Below, piece by piece: positions 36,892-44,822 of a stretch of 64,000 nucleotides of DNA. Numbering within the stretch: the stretch's first letter is position 1; every line of letters begins with the position of its first letter. The notes below the pieces were generated by a model, which had not been told where the DNA came from, ran no database searches, and was given only the letters and a program-made list of their open reading frames with translations. The stretch is from JACNKV01 sp964645915 (GTDB lineage: Bacteria > Fidelibacterota > Marinisomatia > Marinisomatales > JACNKV01): NCBI GenBank assembly GCA_964645915.1, contig CAZYDH010000003.1, forward strand, positions 62,001 through 126,000, in the 5' to 3' direction. The position numbers and the translations under genes are program-made.

Positions 36892-38448
36892 CTATTTCTT
36901 CTTTTCGTCATCAGAAGTTTCTTCTTTTTTTTCTGGCTCTGGTGCTGCGGGCAGTGTCTCGTCCTCTAGCCATTCCTGTACAATTCGCGTTGCTGTGTTT
37001 GGTTGTCCGACACTCATTGAGACCACCGCTTTTCTGATGTCGTTAATCTCGCTTTGAAGCACGCTAATATCTTCCTCTTTTGTCGGTTCAATCGTTGCAG
37101 TATTTTCTGTTGGTTTATCATCACTGTCTTTTGGTGTTTCTTTTACGGCTTTAGCTTCTGTTTTTTTTTTCTTTTTTTTCTTTTTTTTAGGAGGATACAT
37201 CCATGGTGGCGGTGGATAAGCTTGTTGTTTTGTTCGGCCTGCAATTAATGCAACCAACACCAACAGCAAAATGAACACTAATGCGCCCAATATAAACACC
37301 AGCGTCAGGGTTGTGTTGTTGTTATCTTCGTTTAACTGACGGTCTAAGTCTTCCTGAACTTCTTCTAAAGAACCTAGTCTGTCAGTGAGTTGAGCATCTA
37401 TTTGTGCAATCAGCAATTCTCTTTGATCAATTTCTGTTTGAGTTTCTGCCTCTTCTTCTGATGTTGGGGTTGTTTCTAATGAAGCTCGTAGAGAATCAAT
37501 TTGTTGTTTTAATATTTGGATCTGCATTGAGTCTTGCTGTATGATCCGCTCTCGTTCTTTTCTAAAGGCTCTTTCTTGTTCTTCTTTTTCAAATTGAGTA
37601 AGCAACGTTTGTAGATATTGTCTGTCTTCTTGTCTTCTTGTTTGCTCTTCTTCTCTGTATTGATTTAATTCTTTTTGCCAGTCTTCTTGATTGTTTGCTT
37701 GGTCTGTCTTTTCTTTCTCCATATTGTCAAGTTTTTCGGCAATTGTTTTTAAAAGAACTTGTTCAGCCGTTTTTTCATCTCTGCGTTCTTTAAAGCTGGC
37801 TGTCATAATACTGAGGACGTCTCCGCGGGCTCGATTAAATCTTGATGCCATCATTACAATTTGGCGTATGTTTTCAATAAGCTCTGGCGCTGCGCCTTCA
37901 TTTAAAATTAAACTGATCTTTAATTGACTAACTTCTGCTATCGACGGTCTTTTAAATATAGATGTTTTTGAAAGAGACGGTTCTTTCTCTTTTTGTTCAA
38001 CAACTTCAGTTTGTTGTTCGGTCGTTGGTTCTTCATAAGGAGGTTCTTCCTCAACGACTTCTTCAATGGCCGGTACTTCAAATTCAAACCCTGGGATCGG
38101 CAGTCCAACCAATGATGTGGTTTGAGATTCTGTTGTTTTGGGTGTTTTTGTTTTTTCTTCTTGTTCTACAACTACCGATTGAGGTACACTCTGAGGGACG
38201 GGCGAACTATCGCCGGTCGTGACAGTGACTTGCTCTTCTACTGCATCCGTAATTTTCAGATCAACGCTAACATCAATCACATATTTTGATTCATCAATAA
38301 TCTTTGAGAGTGCATCTGAGATGCGTTCTCGTAGATCGTTTTCAACCATTAGTTTTTGCGTAAGATAGGTTGATTCCTGTCCGAAGACCAGACTGGATGC
38401 AAAAACCAGCGCCATAATCCAATTAGAATAAATCTGGTGTTTTTTCAT
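36892..38448 (-). CDS. FliF-related ring protein with periplasmic coiled-coil stalk
   Basis: 518 residues from ATG 38448 (AGAGGAAA upstream). Layout: signal peptide (1-24); first half of a FliF RBM3-like domain (about 44-70, YVIDVSVDLKI); a Pro/Glu-rich insertion (70-158) where FliF has its beta-collar; second half (163-220, LKISLILNE...ASRFNRARGDVLSI), matching the FliF phrase ending GF..RGD.L.V; a 150-residue coiled coil (222-375); one membrane helix (380-404); nine lysines (421-429); and a terminal helix QPNTATRIVQEWLEDE (482-497) like the FliG-binding tail of FliF. RBM1, RBM2 and the first FliF membrane helix are missing. Adjacent fliG supports the assignment. A long A-tract encodes the lysines and may be slippery. 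Confidence 0.82.
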   Translation of the reverse strand: MKKHQIYSNWIMALVFASSLVFGQESTYLTQKLMVENDLRERISDALSKIIDESKYVIDVSVDLKITDAVEEQVTVTTGDSSPVPQSVPQSVVVEQEEKTKTPKTTESQTTSLVGLPIPGFEFEVPAIEEVVEEEPPYEEPTTEQQTEVVEQKEKEPSLSKTSIFKRPSIAEVSQLKISLILNEGAAPELIENIRQIVMMASRFNRARGDVLSIMTASFKERRDEKTAEQVLLKTIAEKLDNMEKEKTDQANNQEDWQKELNQYREEEQTRRQEDRQYLQTLLTQFEKEEQERAFRKERERIIQQDSMQIQILKQQIDSLRASLETTPTSEEEAETQTEIDQRELLIAQIDAQLTDRLGSLEEVQEDLDRQLNEDNNNTTLTLVFILGALVFILLLVLVALIAGRTKQQAYPPPPWMYPPKKKKKKKKKTEAKAVKETPKDSDDKPTENTATIEPTKEEDISVLQSEINDIRKAVVSMSVGQPNTATRIVQEWLEDETLPAAPEPEKKEETSDDEKKK

Positions 38449-38466
38449 AGTGTTTCCTCTTGTCAT

Positions 38467-39222
38467 TTAATTCAACGAGCCTGCCGGTGCTAAAAATGTA
38501 ATTTCAACACGTCGGTTTCGTGACATTAATTCCTTTGTTGCGTTTAATTCTTCTATCATTTTTTCATCAATAACCCGATCCGTTGGTCGGTCTCTGGGAA
38601 TATATTTTGAATATCCGACCGCTTGCAATCTTGTCGGAGAGACTCCTCGATTTATCAATTCTCTTGTTACAACCGCCGCTCTTGCGCTTGACAATTCCCA
38701 GTTTGTCGGGTACTGTTCTTTAAATTTATCTGAAATCGGTTGACTGTCTGTGTGGCCTTCAACTGCAATTTGAAAGGGCGATTTTTCAATCAAGGGTACA
38801 ATTTGATCAAGTATAGGAAAGATTTTGAATGTTAAAACTGCTGAGCCTGATTTAAAACTGATATCTGATTTGATCTCGATGCTGATCCCTTTTTGACTGG
38901 TTTTTATTTCAACCGGTTTGTCGCCTGTTTGTGGGTCGGCCTCCATTTGTTCAACGATTTCGTCGGCTTCTTTTTTAACATCTGCCAAGTTCATGGCTTG
39001 GTTCTCAACTTTTATTTTCTTTCCTACGGACTTACCCATAGCGTCGGCAAGCTGTTGTAACTTTACCGGATCAATGGTTGACATCGCTGCAACCAGCACA
39101 AAAAATGCAAAGAGCAGTGTCATCATGTCTGCAAAAGTACCAAACCATCCGGGCAGACCTTCTTCTATCTGGCGACGCCCTTTGTCGATATATTTCTTTT
39201 TTTCCTGTGAAGTAATTGCCAC
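38467..39222 (-). CDS. MotB-like stator protein
   Basis: 251 residues. A basic N terminus is followed by one membrane helix, GWFGTFADMMTLLFAFFVLV, with Asp32 in the position of the essential ion-binding Asp32 of E. coli MotB. A linker follows, then an OmpA-like peptidoglycan-binding domain with GHTDS at 156-160 and SRNRRVEITF near the end. This makes it an anchored stator subunit rather than ExbD. It lies between the MotA-like and FliF-like genes with gaps of 8 bp and 18 bp. Confidence 0.93.
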   Translation of the reverse strand: MAITSQEKKKYIDKGRRQIEEGLPGWFGTFADMMTLLFAFFVLVAAMSTIDPVKLQQLADAMGKSVGKKIKVENQAMNLADVKKEADEIVEQMEADPQTGDKPVEIKTSQKGISIEIKSDISFKSGSAVLTFKIFPILDQIVPLIEKSPFQIAVEGHTDSQPISDKFKEQYPTNWELSSARAAVVTRELINRGVSPTRLQAVGYSKYIPRDRPTDRVIDEKMIEELNATKELMSRNRRVEITFLAPAGSLN

Positions 39223-39230
39223 AGAAGCTC

Positions 39231-40019
39231 CTATTCGCTTCTCACGCGTTCTTTTGGAGGAATAAAAGCGTTCAGTTTTTCACGGACAATCAGGGGGTGT
39301 TTTTTCTGCAAGACAAGTCTTGACGCTTCGACAAACATGGCTTGAGTTGTGCTCGTAAACGCGATCCGCGTGGAAAGCTTTGCGGCCATTGGCAAGAAAA
39401 ACAAGTTTGCAAAAACAGCACCATAAAATGTTGTAATCAGCGCTGCGGACATTCCGGCTCCCAGTGCGCTCATGCCACTGCCACCGCTACCAAATCCAGC
39501 CAACATAATTACCAAGCCAATCAATGTTCCTATCATTCCCCAAGCCGGAGCCATTGTCCCCATTGTTTTAAAAAGTTCAGCTTGGCTTCGTTCTCGAATT
39601 TCACGATAATCAATGGATGTGTTCATCACATCTGTTAGTTCTTCAATTGAATATCCTGTAGCAACCATTTCAACCCCGTCTCTAAAAAATGGATCTTTAA
39701 TGGATTCCAGATTTTTTTCGAGCTCTATTGTTCCCCCTTTTCTTGAAACTTCAGAAATCTTTACTGCTTCCTCTACGACGGCGGCGAGTGTTCGTTTACT
39801 TCCCTTGAACACGGCAGCCATAGCTGTTGTCAATTGTAAAACTTCTTTAAGGGGAAAGGCAACCGAAACGGATGCCAGCATTCCTCCAAAAACAATTGCA
39901 AAACTGGACGTAGATAAGAACACACCCATTTCTGCTCCGGCAGAAGATGCGGCCAAGAAGATCCCTGCCCCAATAGACACCAGTCCTAGAATGATTCCGA
40001 TAATGGTTGCAATATCCAT
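39231..40019 (-). CDS. MotA-like stator protein
   Basis: 262 residues with four membrane helices (about 4-23, 36-56, 155-177, 184-212). True MotA features: Arg93 and Glu101 in RKGGTIELE have the same 8-residue spacing as Arg90 and Glu98 of E. coli MotA, which interact with FliG; Pro158 (APAWGMIGTLIGLV) and Pro210 (FFLPMAAKL) match the conserved channel prolines. The C terminus IPPKERVR is also MotA-like. It is thus able in principle to drive the FliG of the same operon. Confidence 0.94.
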   Translation of the reverse strand: MDIATIIGIILGLVSIGAGIFLAASSAGAEMGVFLSTSSFAIVFGGMLASVSVAFPLKEVLQLTTAMAAVFKGSKRTLAAVVEEAVKISEVSRKGGTIELEKNLESIKDPFFRDGVEMVATGYSIEELTDVMNTSIDYREIRERSQAELFKTMGTMAPAWGMIGTLIGLVIMLAGFGSGGSGMSALGAGMSAALITTFYGAVFANLFFLPMAAKLSTRIAFTSTTQAMFVEASRLVLQKKHPLIVREKLNAFIPPKERVRSE

Positions 40020-40022
40020 ATG

Positions 40023-41402
40023 TTATTCCTCAATAGTGCTTGTAGTTTGTAGGCGGTTTTCACGAAGCGCTTTTAAAATATTTCTTACATCATCATATTC
40101 CGGATCTAAACGAAGTGCAAGATTCCAATCAATTGTAGCGCGTTGAATGTCCCCTAGTTTATAATAAATAGAACCTCGACGTGCGTATGCCAATGCCAAT
40201 CCCGGATTTTCATCAATTGCAGCTTCAACTTCTTTGAGTGCCCCGCGATAATCTCCTTGGTAAAAATACCGCAAAGATCGAGAAAGATGTCTCATCGCTT
40301 CGTTTGTTTTTTTCTCTGCAACATTTTTATCAAGTCGAAGTGTTTTTAGCGCATCTTCAAGAAATCTGGATTCCTGTTCTTTTGCAGATAGTCTTGTTAT
40401 TAAGTTCCTCATCTCGTTGTTCATCATATTAATGGAGTCTTTAATCGCAATGACTGCAAAATCGGCAGCAAGCAACGTTGAGTCAACATCTGCTCTGGTT
40501 CCATCACCGTTAATTGTTTCCACGGATGCGGGTAAGGGAGCAGATGTTCCTGATGATTGAGAAACAGAACCTTTTTTAGGCACAGACATATCAATGCCAA
40601 AGGTAATACCGGGGTGTCCGGTCCAATATTTTGTATTCCACTCCGGTAGTTTTTCTATGTGGGTGAATCCTATGTTCAGGCGATAATCCGAGGTAAGGGG
40701 GATGCGGAGTCCCACATTGACACCTGTCCCGTCGAATTCACCCACTAGATCTAATCCGCCCCAGTTTTTAAAATAGGGCGTGTTAAGTATAAACCCTAAA
40801 AACACTCCTGTCTTTATGCTTGTGTTGTTTGTTGTATCTACAGCAACGCTTCCCGTGTCCGGTGTGATTGGGGCAAGGCTCCCAGTTCCAAAGCCCATAA
40901 ATGTCTTCATGGCATATGAGCCAATCGTTTTTTCGCTATTGATCACTGTGAAAAACGAGAGTTTGTCGGGATTTAACTGGAGACCTTCGTCATTTTGGTT
41001 CTGAAAAACAATATCTTGCAAACCAATTGATATAGAAATATCATTATAGGTGTATACGCGCTGTTGTAGATGGAATCCAAATTCAACCGGAATTAAACTT
41101 TGCGTTTCACCCAGAACAGATAAAGAGGCTGTGTCCGCTCTTGTTACTGCAGAAAACCCCAAAAGAAAATTCTTTCCTAATTCTGAATCAAAATACACAC
41201 CTTTGGCTGTGTTAATCGGGTTCATATTGTGAAGCTCGAGGCCAAAGCCTGCGCGAAACAAATACGGACTGCGCTCAACGCTGCTAAAGGGTATTTTCAT
41301 CATATGCCCGGGTCGTGTATATGCAACGCGCGTTGAACTCAACCCTATGGCAACAAACCCTAAGCACAAACCGATGAATAATAGTCTTTTTCTTTGTCTC
41401 AT
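40023..41402 (-). CDS. Outer-membrane barrel protein with C-terminal coiled coil and TPR
   Basis: 459 residues of no named family. A signal sequence (LLFIGLCLGFVAIGLSS) is followed by about 250 residues of alternating aromatic/Gly strands (YLFRAGFGLELHN, LGFSAVTRAD, LNIGFTHIEK) consistent with an outer-membrane barrel. A coiled coil follows at about 325-373 and two TPR units at 374-445 (YFYQGDYRGALKEVEAAI, RRGSIYYKLGDIQRAT). The coiled coil and TPR would face the periplasm and could meet the FliF-like stalk. It is 3 bp from motA, so it belongs to the motor operon. Confidence 0.75.
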   Translation of the reverse strand: MRQRKRLLFIGLCLGFVAIGLSSTRVAYTRPGHMMKIPFSSVERSPYLFRAGFGLELHNMNPINTAKGVYFDSELGKNFLLGFSAVTRADTASLSVLGETQSLIPVEFGFHLQQRVYTYNDISISIGLQDIVFQNQNDEGLQLNPDKLSFFTVINSEKTIGSYAMKTFMGFGTGSLAPITPDTGSVAVDTTNNTSIKTGVFLGFILNTPYFKNWGGLDLVGEFDGTGVNVGLRIPLTSDYRLNIGFTHIEKLPEWNTKYWTGHPGITFGIDMSVPKKGSVSQSSGTSAPLPASVETINGDGTRADVDSTLLAADFAVIAIKDSINMMNNEMRNLITRLSAKEQESRFLEDALKTLRLDKNVAEKKTNEAMRHLSRSLRYFYQGDYRGALKEVEAAIDENPGLALAYARRGSIYYKLGDIQRATIDWNLALRLDPEYDDVRNILKALRENRLQTTSTIEE

Positions 41403-41441
41403 TTTGGTCGATCTACTTTCTTTAAAATCATTTTTTGGTTT

Positions 41442-42572
41442 TCATTCATATTCTTCCCAGCCGATCGAATAAGAATATCCGATAAAGGAACCAAAGGAAT
41501 AAGGAATATATAACTCAAAGGTTCCTGTGGCGCCCGGAAGAAGGGTTGCGTCTGTTGTAATTCCGGAATCAAAAGTATGGTATCCACCACGAACAAAGGT
41601 CGTTAAGGTTTTTGTTTCTCCGCTCCAATTTTTTCTAAAGACAAAATCAACCTTAACAAAGTCTGATCTTCGGCCACCTATGTTTTTAATTTCTCCGGTA
41701 AAAATAATATTTCCTTGGTTGTCCTTCTTTTCGGTAATGTTGCCCACCAAAACGCAGTTCGCTGAATATTTTTTTGCTGTTTCTCTGTCCAGAGGGCTTG
41801 GAGAGGTGTATTTTGGTTCAGCCAGTTTTGGCATTGGAGGTGGAGTATAGCTATCGCGGATCTGTTCAGGCACGTATTCTTGTTGTTCTTCACTTACAAT
41901 ATTGTCAATAACTCGAACAACATTTTCTCTGTTAATAATAAGATAACCCACCAGTGTTTCAACTTTCAAATTTTTATCATCTTGATAGATAATCTTCCCA
42001 AATACAGTGCTGCCATTTTTTAAAATTATTTCTTTAGAATAAACAGCAAGAGGGTTTACCCACATTTTGCTAAGAGATTTTAAATCCTTCAATTCTGTAT
42101 TTAAGTGTTTGATCTCAGCAGCCATTTTTTTGATTTCAAAGCTCAGTTCATTTGTTATATAGTCTTTTGAAGGACCCTCTGATTGTTCTCCCGGTTGTAT
42201 TGTAAAAACATCATCGACAACTGTGTTTTGCTCGCTTGTAATCTGTGGGCTTGCCAAGGTTAGTTCAATGCCATTTATGTCTCCATTGGTGACTGACACG
42301 GGATAAAACACCTTGCCAAGTTCTCCACCATTTGCTTCAAGAGTATATTCGCCGGGTAAAACTTTTTTTAATTTAAATTTTCCCTTTTTAAACATTCCGC
42401 CTGTTGTTGTTCGCTGTATTTCGGCTCTCTCTTCGCCCAACAACAACACCGTTATCTTTTTTGCCTTGTTTCCATTTGAATCTTTTACAACTCCTTTTAT
42501 TGTAAAATCTTCTGCAAAAACAAGAGACAATAAAAACGTAAAGATTGCAATAATATACGTGGTCCTTTTCAT
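41442..42572 (-). CDS. Secreted CarboxypepD_reg/FxLYD-like protein, first gene of motor operon
   Basis: 376 residues from ATG 42572 (AGAGG upstream). A signal peptide (TTYIIAIFTFLLSLVFA) is followed by a carboxypeptidase-regulatory-like beta sandwich (about 20-100, FTIKGVVKDSNGNKAKKITV), a short coiled coil (about 145-175), a small beta domain (IILKNGSTVFGKIIYQDDK), and a C-terminal FxLYD-like domain (NCVLVGNITEKKDNQG...GEIKNIG). No catalytic residues are apparent. It is probably periplasmic or outer-membrane associated. It starts the operon, 39 bp before the barrel/TPR gene. Confidence 0.75.
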   Translation of the reverse strand: MKRTTYIIAIFTFLLSLVFAEDFTIKGVVKDSNGNKAKKITVLLLGEERAEIQRTTTGGMFKKGKFKLKKVLPGEYTLEANGGELGKVFYPVSVTNGDINGIELTLASPQITSEQNTVVDDVFTIQPGEQSEGPSKDYITNELSFEIKKMAAEIKHLNTELKDLKSLSKMWVNPLAVYSKEIILKNGSTVFGKIIYQDDKNLKVETLVGYLIINRENVVRVIDNIVSEEQQEYVPEQIRDSYTPPPMPKLAEPKYTSPSPLDRETAKKYSANCVLVGNITEKKDNQGNIIFTGEIKNIGGRRSDFVKVDFVFRKNWSGETKTLTTFVRGGYHTFDSGITTDATLLPGATGTFELYIPYSFGSFIGYSYSIGWEEYE

Positions 42573-42647
42573 GTGCGCCTCTATTTTCAAATCTATGTAC
42601 CTCGGATGTGAATAACACCCGCCCGAACAAAGGACGGATACGGTCTC

Positions 42648-42677
42648 ATATTACCCCAAATTCATCAAGGATGTCAA
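42648..42677 (-). promoter_or_regulatory. Sigma-70-type promoter of the motor-like operon
   Basis: Minus strand TTGACA, 18-bp spacer, TAATAT, about 70 bp before the first ATG. The -35 box is perfect; the -10 matches 4 of 6. Nothing here resembles a flagellar sigma-28 promoter. Confidence 0.6.
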
Positions 42678-42787
42678 GATAAAATCGCAGTGTTTTCGTG
42701 TCTTTTCTTCTCAAAAAACAATAAAATTTCTGTTGAAAATTCTAATTGTTTTTTTAGTGCAATCTATTGTCTTTTGTTTGGCGTGTA

Positions 42788-43426
42788 TTATGTTTTGCTA
42801 CAACACCCACAGGCTTTGCCTTTTGCTTTTTCAAAAGCTTCTCGCCCTTCTTTAAAAGAGAACCATGCGATGATTAATGCTCCAATAGAATCCAACCCTC
42901 CGATACCGGTGAGCTCATAACCCAAGCTTGAAATAAGCAAAACGGCTGATAAGTAAAAGCATACTTTTGTGCAATTAGCATCAGATAAAATTGCATCTGA
43001 CTTTAGTTCCTTGCCAACCTTCTTTTTATAGTGAATCAACAACCACATTGTAACTAGCGAAACAACTGAAATAACAATTCCCCAAAATGTTGTAATGGGG
43101 TGGTGGTTTTGTATAAGATTTATACCGGACGTAATTAACAATCCAATGGTAAGCACATAAAAGACCGAGCCGGTTATTTTTAGTGCTGTTTTTTCAAAAA
43201 CATCGGGGTTTTCCGATTCGTTATTTTTCATCCTTAATATCATGTGCCAAATGCCAATCCCCGAGATTACTTCCACAAACGAATCAACACCAAAACCTAA
43301 CAATGAAAGCGTCTCATCTTCAAAGCCAAAAAATACGGAAATGGCACCTTCTAGGATATTGTAAAATACAGTTATCTGTGCAAGGATCAACGCAGTTTGA
43401 AATAATTTATCTTGGCTTTTTTTCAT
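42788..43426 (-). CDS. CDF-like cation transporter membrane domain
   Basis: 212 residues from ATG 43426 (AGGAAA upstream). It has six hydrophobic helices and the cation-diffusion-facilitator phrase GFGVDSFVEVISG near residue 50, but lacks the cytoplasmic C-terminal domain of full CDF proteins. A second site is likely in GGLDSIGALIIAW (Asp). The C terminus is CGCC, a possible metal-binding tail. Probably exports a divalent metal such as zinc or iron. Divergent from psuG. Confidence 0.8.
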   Translation of the reverse strand: MKKSQDKLFQTALILAQITVFYNILEGAISVFFGFEDETLSLLGFGVDSFVEVISGIGIWHMILRMKNNESENPDVFEKTALKITGSVFYVLTIGLLITSGINLIQNHHPITTFWGIVISVVSLVTMWLLIHYKKKVGKELKSDAILSDANCTKVCFYLSAVLLISSLGYELTGIGGLDSIGALIIAWFSFKEGREAFEKAKGKACGCCSKT

Positions 43427-43472
43427 TAGTATTTCCTGTGTAAACTTGTTTTTAACGAAGGACAATATACTC

Positions 43473-44393
43473 TTGAATTACCTAAATAATCGATTCCAAT
43501 TTAGCGACGAAGTAAAAACCGCCCTCAACAACAAACAACCTGTCATTGCGCTTGAGTCAACAATTCTTGCACACGGAATGCCCTTTCCGGACAGTTTAAC
43601 TTTTGCAAAAAAAGCTGAATCTCTTGCCAGAACAAACGGGGTCACGCCTGCAACGATCGCAATTTTGGATGGGGTTGTGCATGTCGGTTTAAACGATTCT
43701 GCTTTAACCCGCGTTGCAGAGGGTGTTGCCATAAATAAAACAGCCTCTCGTGATCTTCCTGTTGTTCTGTCCAAACAAAAGTCCGGAGCCACAACTGTTT
43801 CTGCAACAATGGTTCTCGCTCATCTTTCAGGAATTTCTGTATTTGCCACAGGGGGTATTGGAGGGGTTCATCGAAATGTTGAAAACACATTTGATGTTTC
43901 GCAGGACCTTATCGAGCTTGGCAGAACCCCTGTAATTGTTGTCTCTGCCGGCGCTAAAGCAATTTTAGACCTTCCAAAAACTCTAGAGGTTTTAGAGTCT
44001 GGGTCTGTTTCGGTTTTGGGTTATCAAACGCAAGATTTTCCTGCTTTTTACTCTAAATCTTCCGGCCTCCCTGTTCAAGCAGTTGTCGAGTCTCCAGAAG
44101 AAATTGCACAGATATACCATCATCATTGTTCTCTAAATCTTCGCTCCGGACTTTTAGTCGCTAACCCCATCCCTGACGAGTTTGAGATCCCTGGTGAGAA
44201 AATAGAAATTTATATCAAATCCGCACTGAAAGAGTGCCGTGAAAAAAGCATTGCTGGTAAAGATGTAACGCCTTTTCTTTTAAAAAAGATAAAAGATTTT
44301 TCAGGCGGACAGAGCTTAAAGGCAAATATTGCTCTAGCGCTAAACAATATTGATCTCGGCTCTAAAATTGCAAAATCACTTCTCGGCATTTGA
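43473..44393 (+). CDS. psuG: Pseudouridine-5'-phosphate glycosidase
   Basis: Splits pseudouridine 5'-phosphate into uracil and ribose 5-phosphate. Conserved ALESTILAHGMPFP and the GGIGGVHR motif lie in the first 150 residues; the catalytic-lysine region VSAGAKAILDLPKTLE is present. The start is uncertain: there is no ATG, and TTG 43473 lies 10 bp after AAGGA and gives a normal N terminus (306 aa). No psuK kinase is adjacent; it may be elsewhere. Confidence 0.93.
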   Translation: MNYLNNRFQFSDEVKTALNNKQPVIALESTILAHGMPFPDSLTFAKKAESLARTNGVTPATIAILDGVVHVGLNDSALTRVAEGVAINKTASRDLPVVLSKQKSGATTVSATMVLAHLSGISVFATGGIGGVHRNVENTFDVSQDLIELGRTPVIVVSAGAKAILDLPKTLEVLESGSVSVLGYQTQDFPAFYSKSSGLPVQAVVESPEEIAQIYHHHCSLNLRSGLLVANPIPDEFEIPGEKIEIYIKSALKECREKSIAGKDVTPFLLKKIKDFSGGQSLKANIALALNNIDLGSKIAKSLLGI

Positions 44394-44416
44394 GATTTTA
44401 ATAGAAGGAAATAAAT

Positions 44417-44689
44417 ATGGATATTCGTGTATTTTTAACAGTGTTTACCACTGTTTTTATAGCAGAAATAGGTGATAAAACTCAGATTGCAACTATGTTA
44501 TTTGCCTCGAACAATGATGTCAGTCGATTTACGGTGTTTCTTGGCTCTTCGCTAGCGCTCATAGCAGCTTCAGCTATTGGTGTGTTTTTTGGCAGTGTTG
44601 CTTCTAATTATATTAACGAAAAATATCTTCATTATATTGCCGGCGTTGGGTTTGTTCTCATCGGTGCGTGGATGATCTGTAAAACCTAA
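44417..44689 (+). CDS. GDT1/UPF0016 single-domain cation transporter
   Basis: 90 residues with three membrane helices and one copy of the family motif E-x-G-D-K-[TS] (FIAEIGDKTQIAT, residues 14-26), which binds Mn2+ or Ca2+. Full-length relatives have two inverted copies, so this half-size form should work as a dimer. AGAAGGAA precedes the ATG. It follows psuG by 23 bp. Confidence 0.85.
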   Translation: MDIRVFLTVFTTVFIAEIGDKTQIATMLFASNNDVSRFTVFLGSSLALIAASAIGVFFGSVASNYINEKYLHYIAGVGFVLIGAWMICKT

Positions 44690-44705
44690 TTCTTTTTTAG
44701 CCAAC

Positions 44706-44822
44706 ATGGTCAGTGAAAAATTAGTTCTTGTTGCTTTGTGTCTCTTGGTTGGCGGGTTTCTCGGTGTTGTCTTTGATCTGTTTGTTTTTTCCAAACTCCC
44801 CGATTCAAACACAACTAACTAA
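44706..44822 (+). CDS. Possible 38-residue single-helix membrane peptide
   Basis: ATG 44706 to TAA 44822 encodes MVSEKLVLVALCLLVGGF followed by LGVVFDLFVFSKLPDSN and a short tail: one strong membrane helix. It lies 16 bp after the GDT1-like gene and overlaps the 3' end of the opposite gene by 8 bp. There is no clear ribosome binding site, so expression would depend on coupling. It could be a partner of the half-size transporter or a chance ORF. Confidence 0.35.
   Translation: MVSEKLVLVALCLLVGGFLGVVFDLFVFSKLPDSNTTN

Noticed and set aside
36892..38448. FliF-like protein as a full flagellar FliF
   Set aside because: It lacks RBM1, RBM2 and the first membrane helix and has a signal peptide and coiled coil instead.
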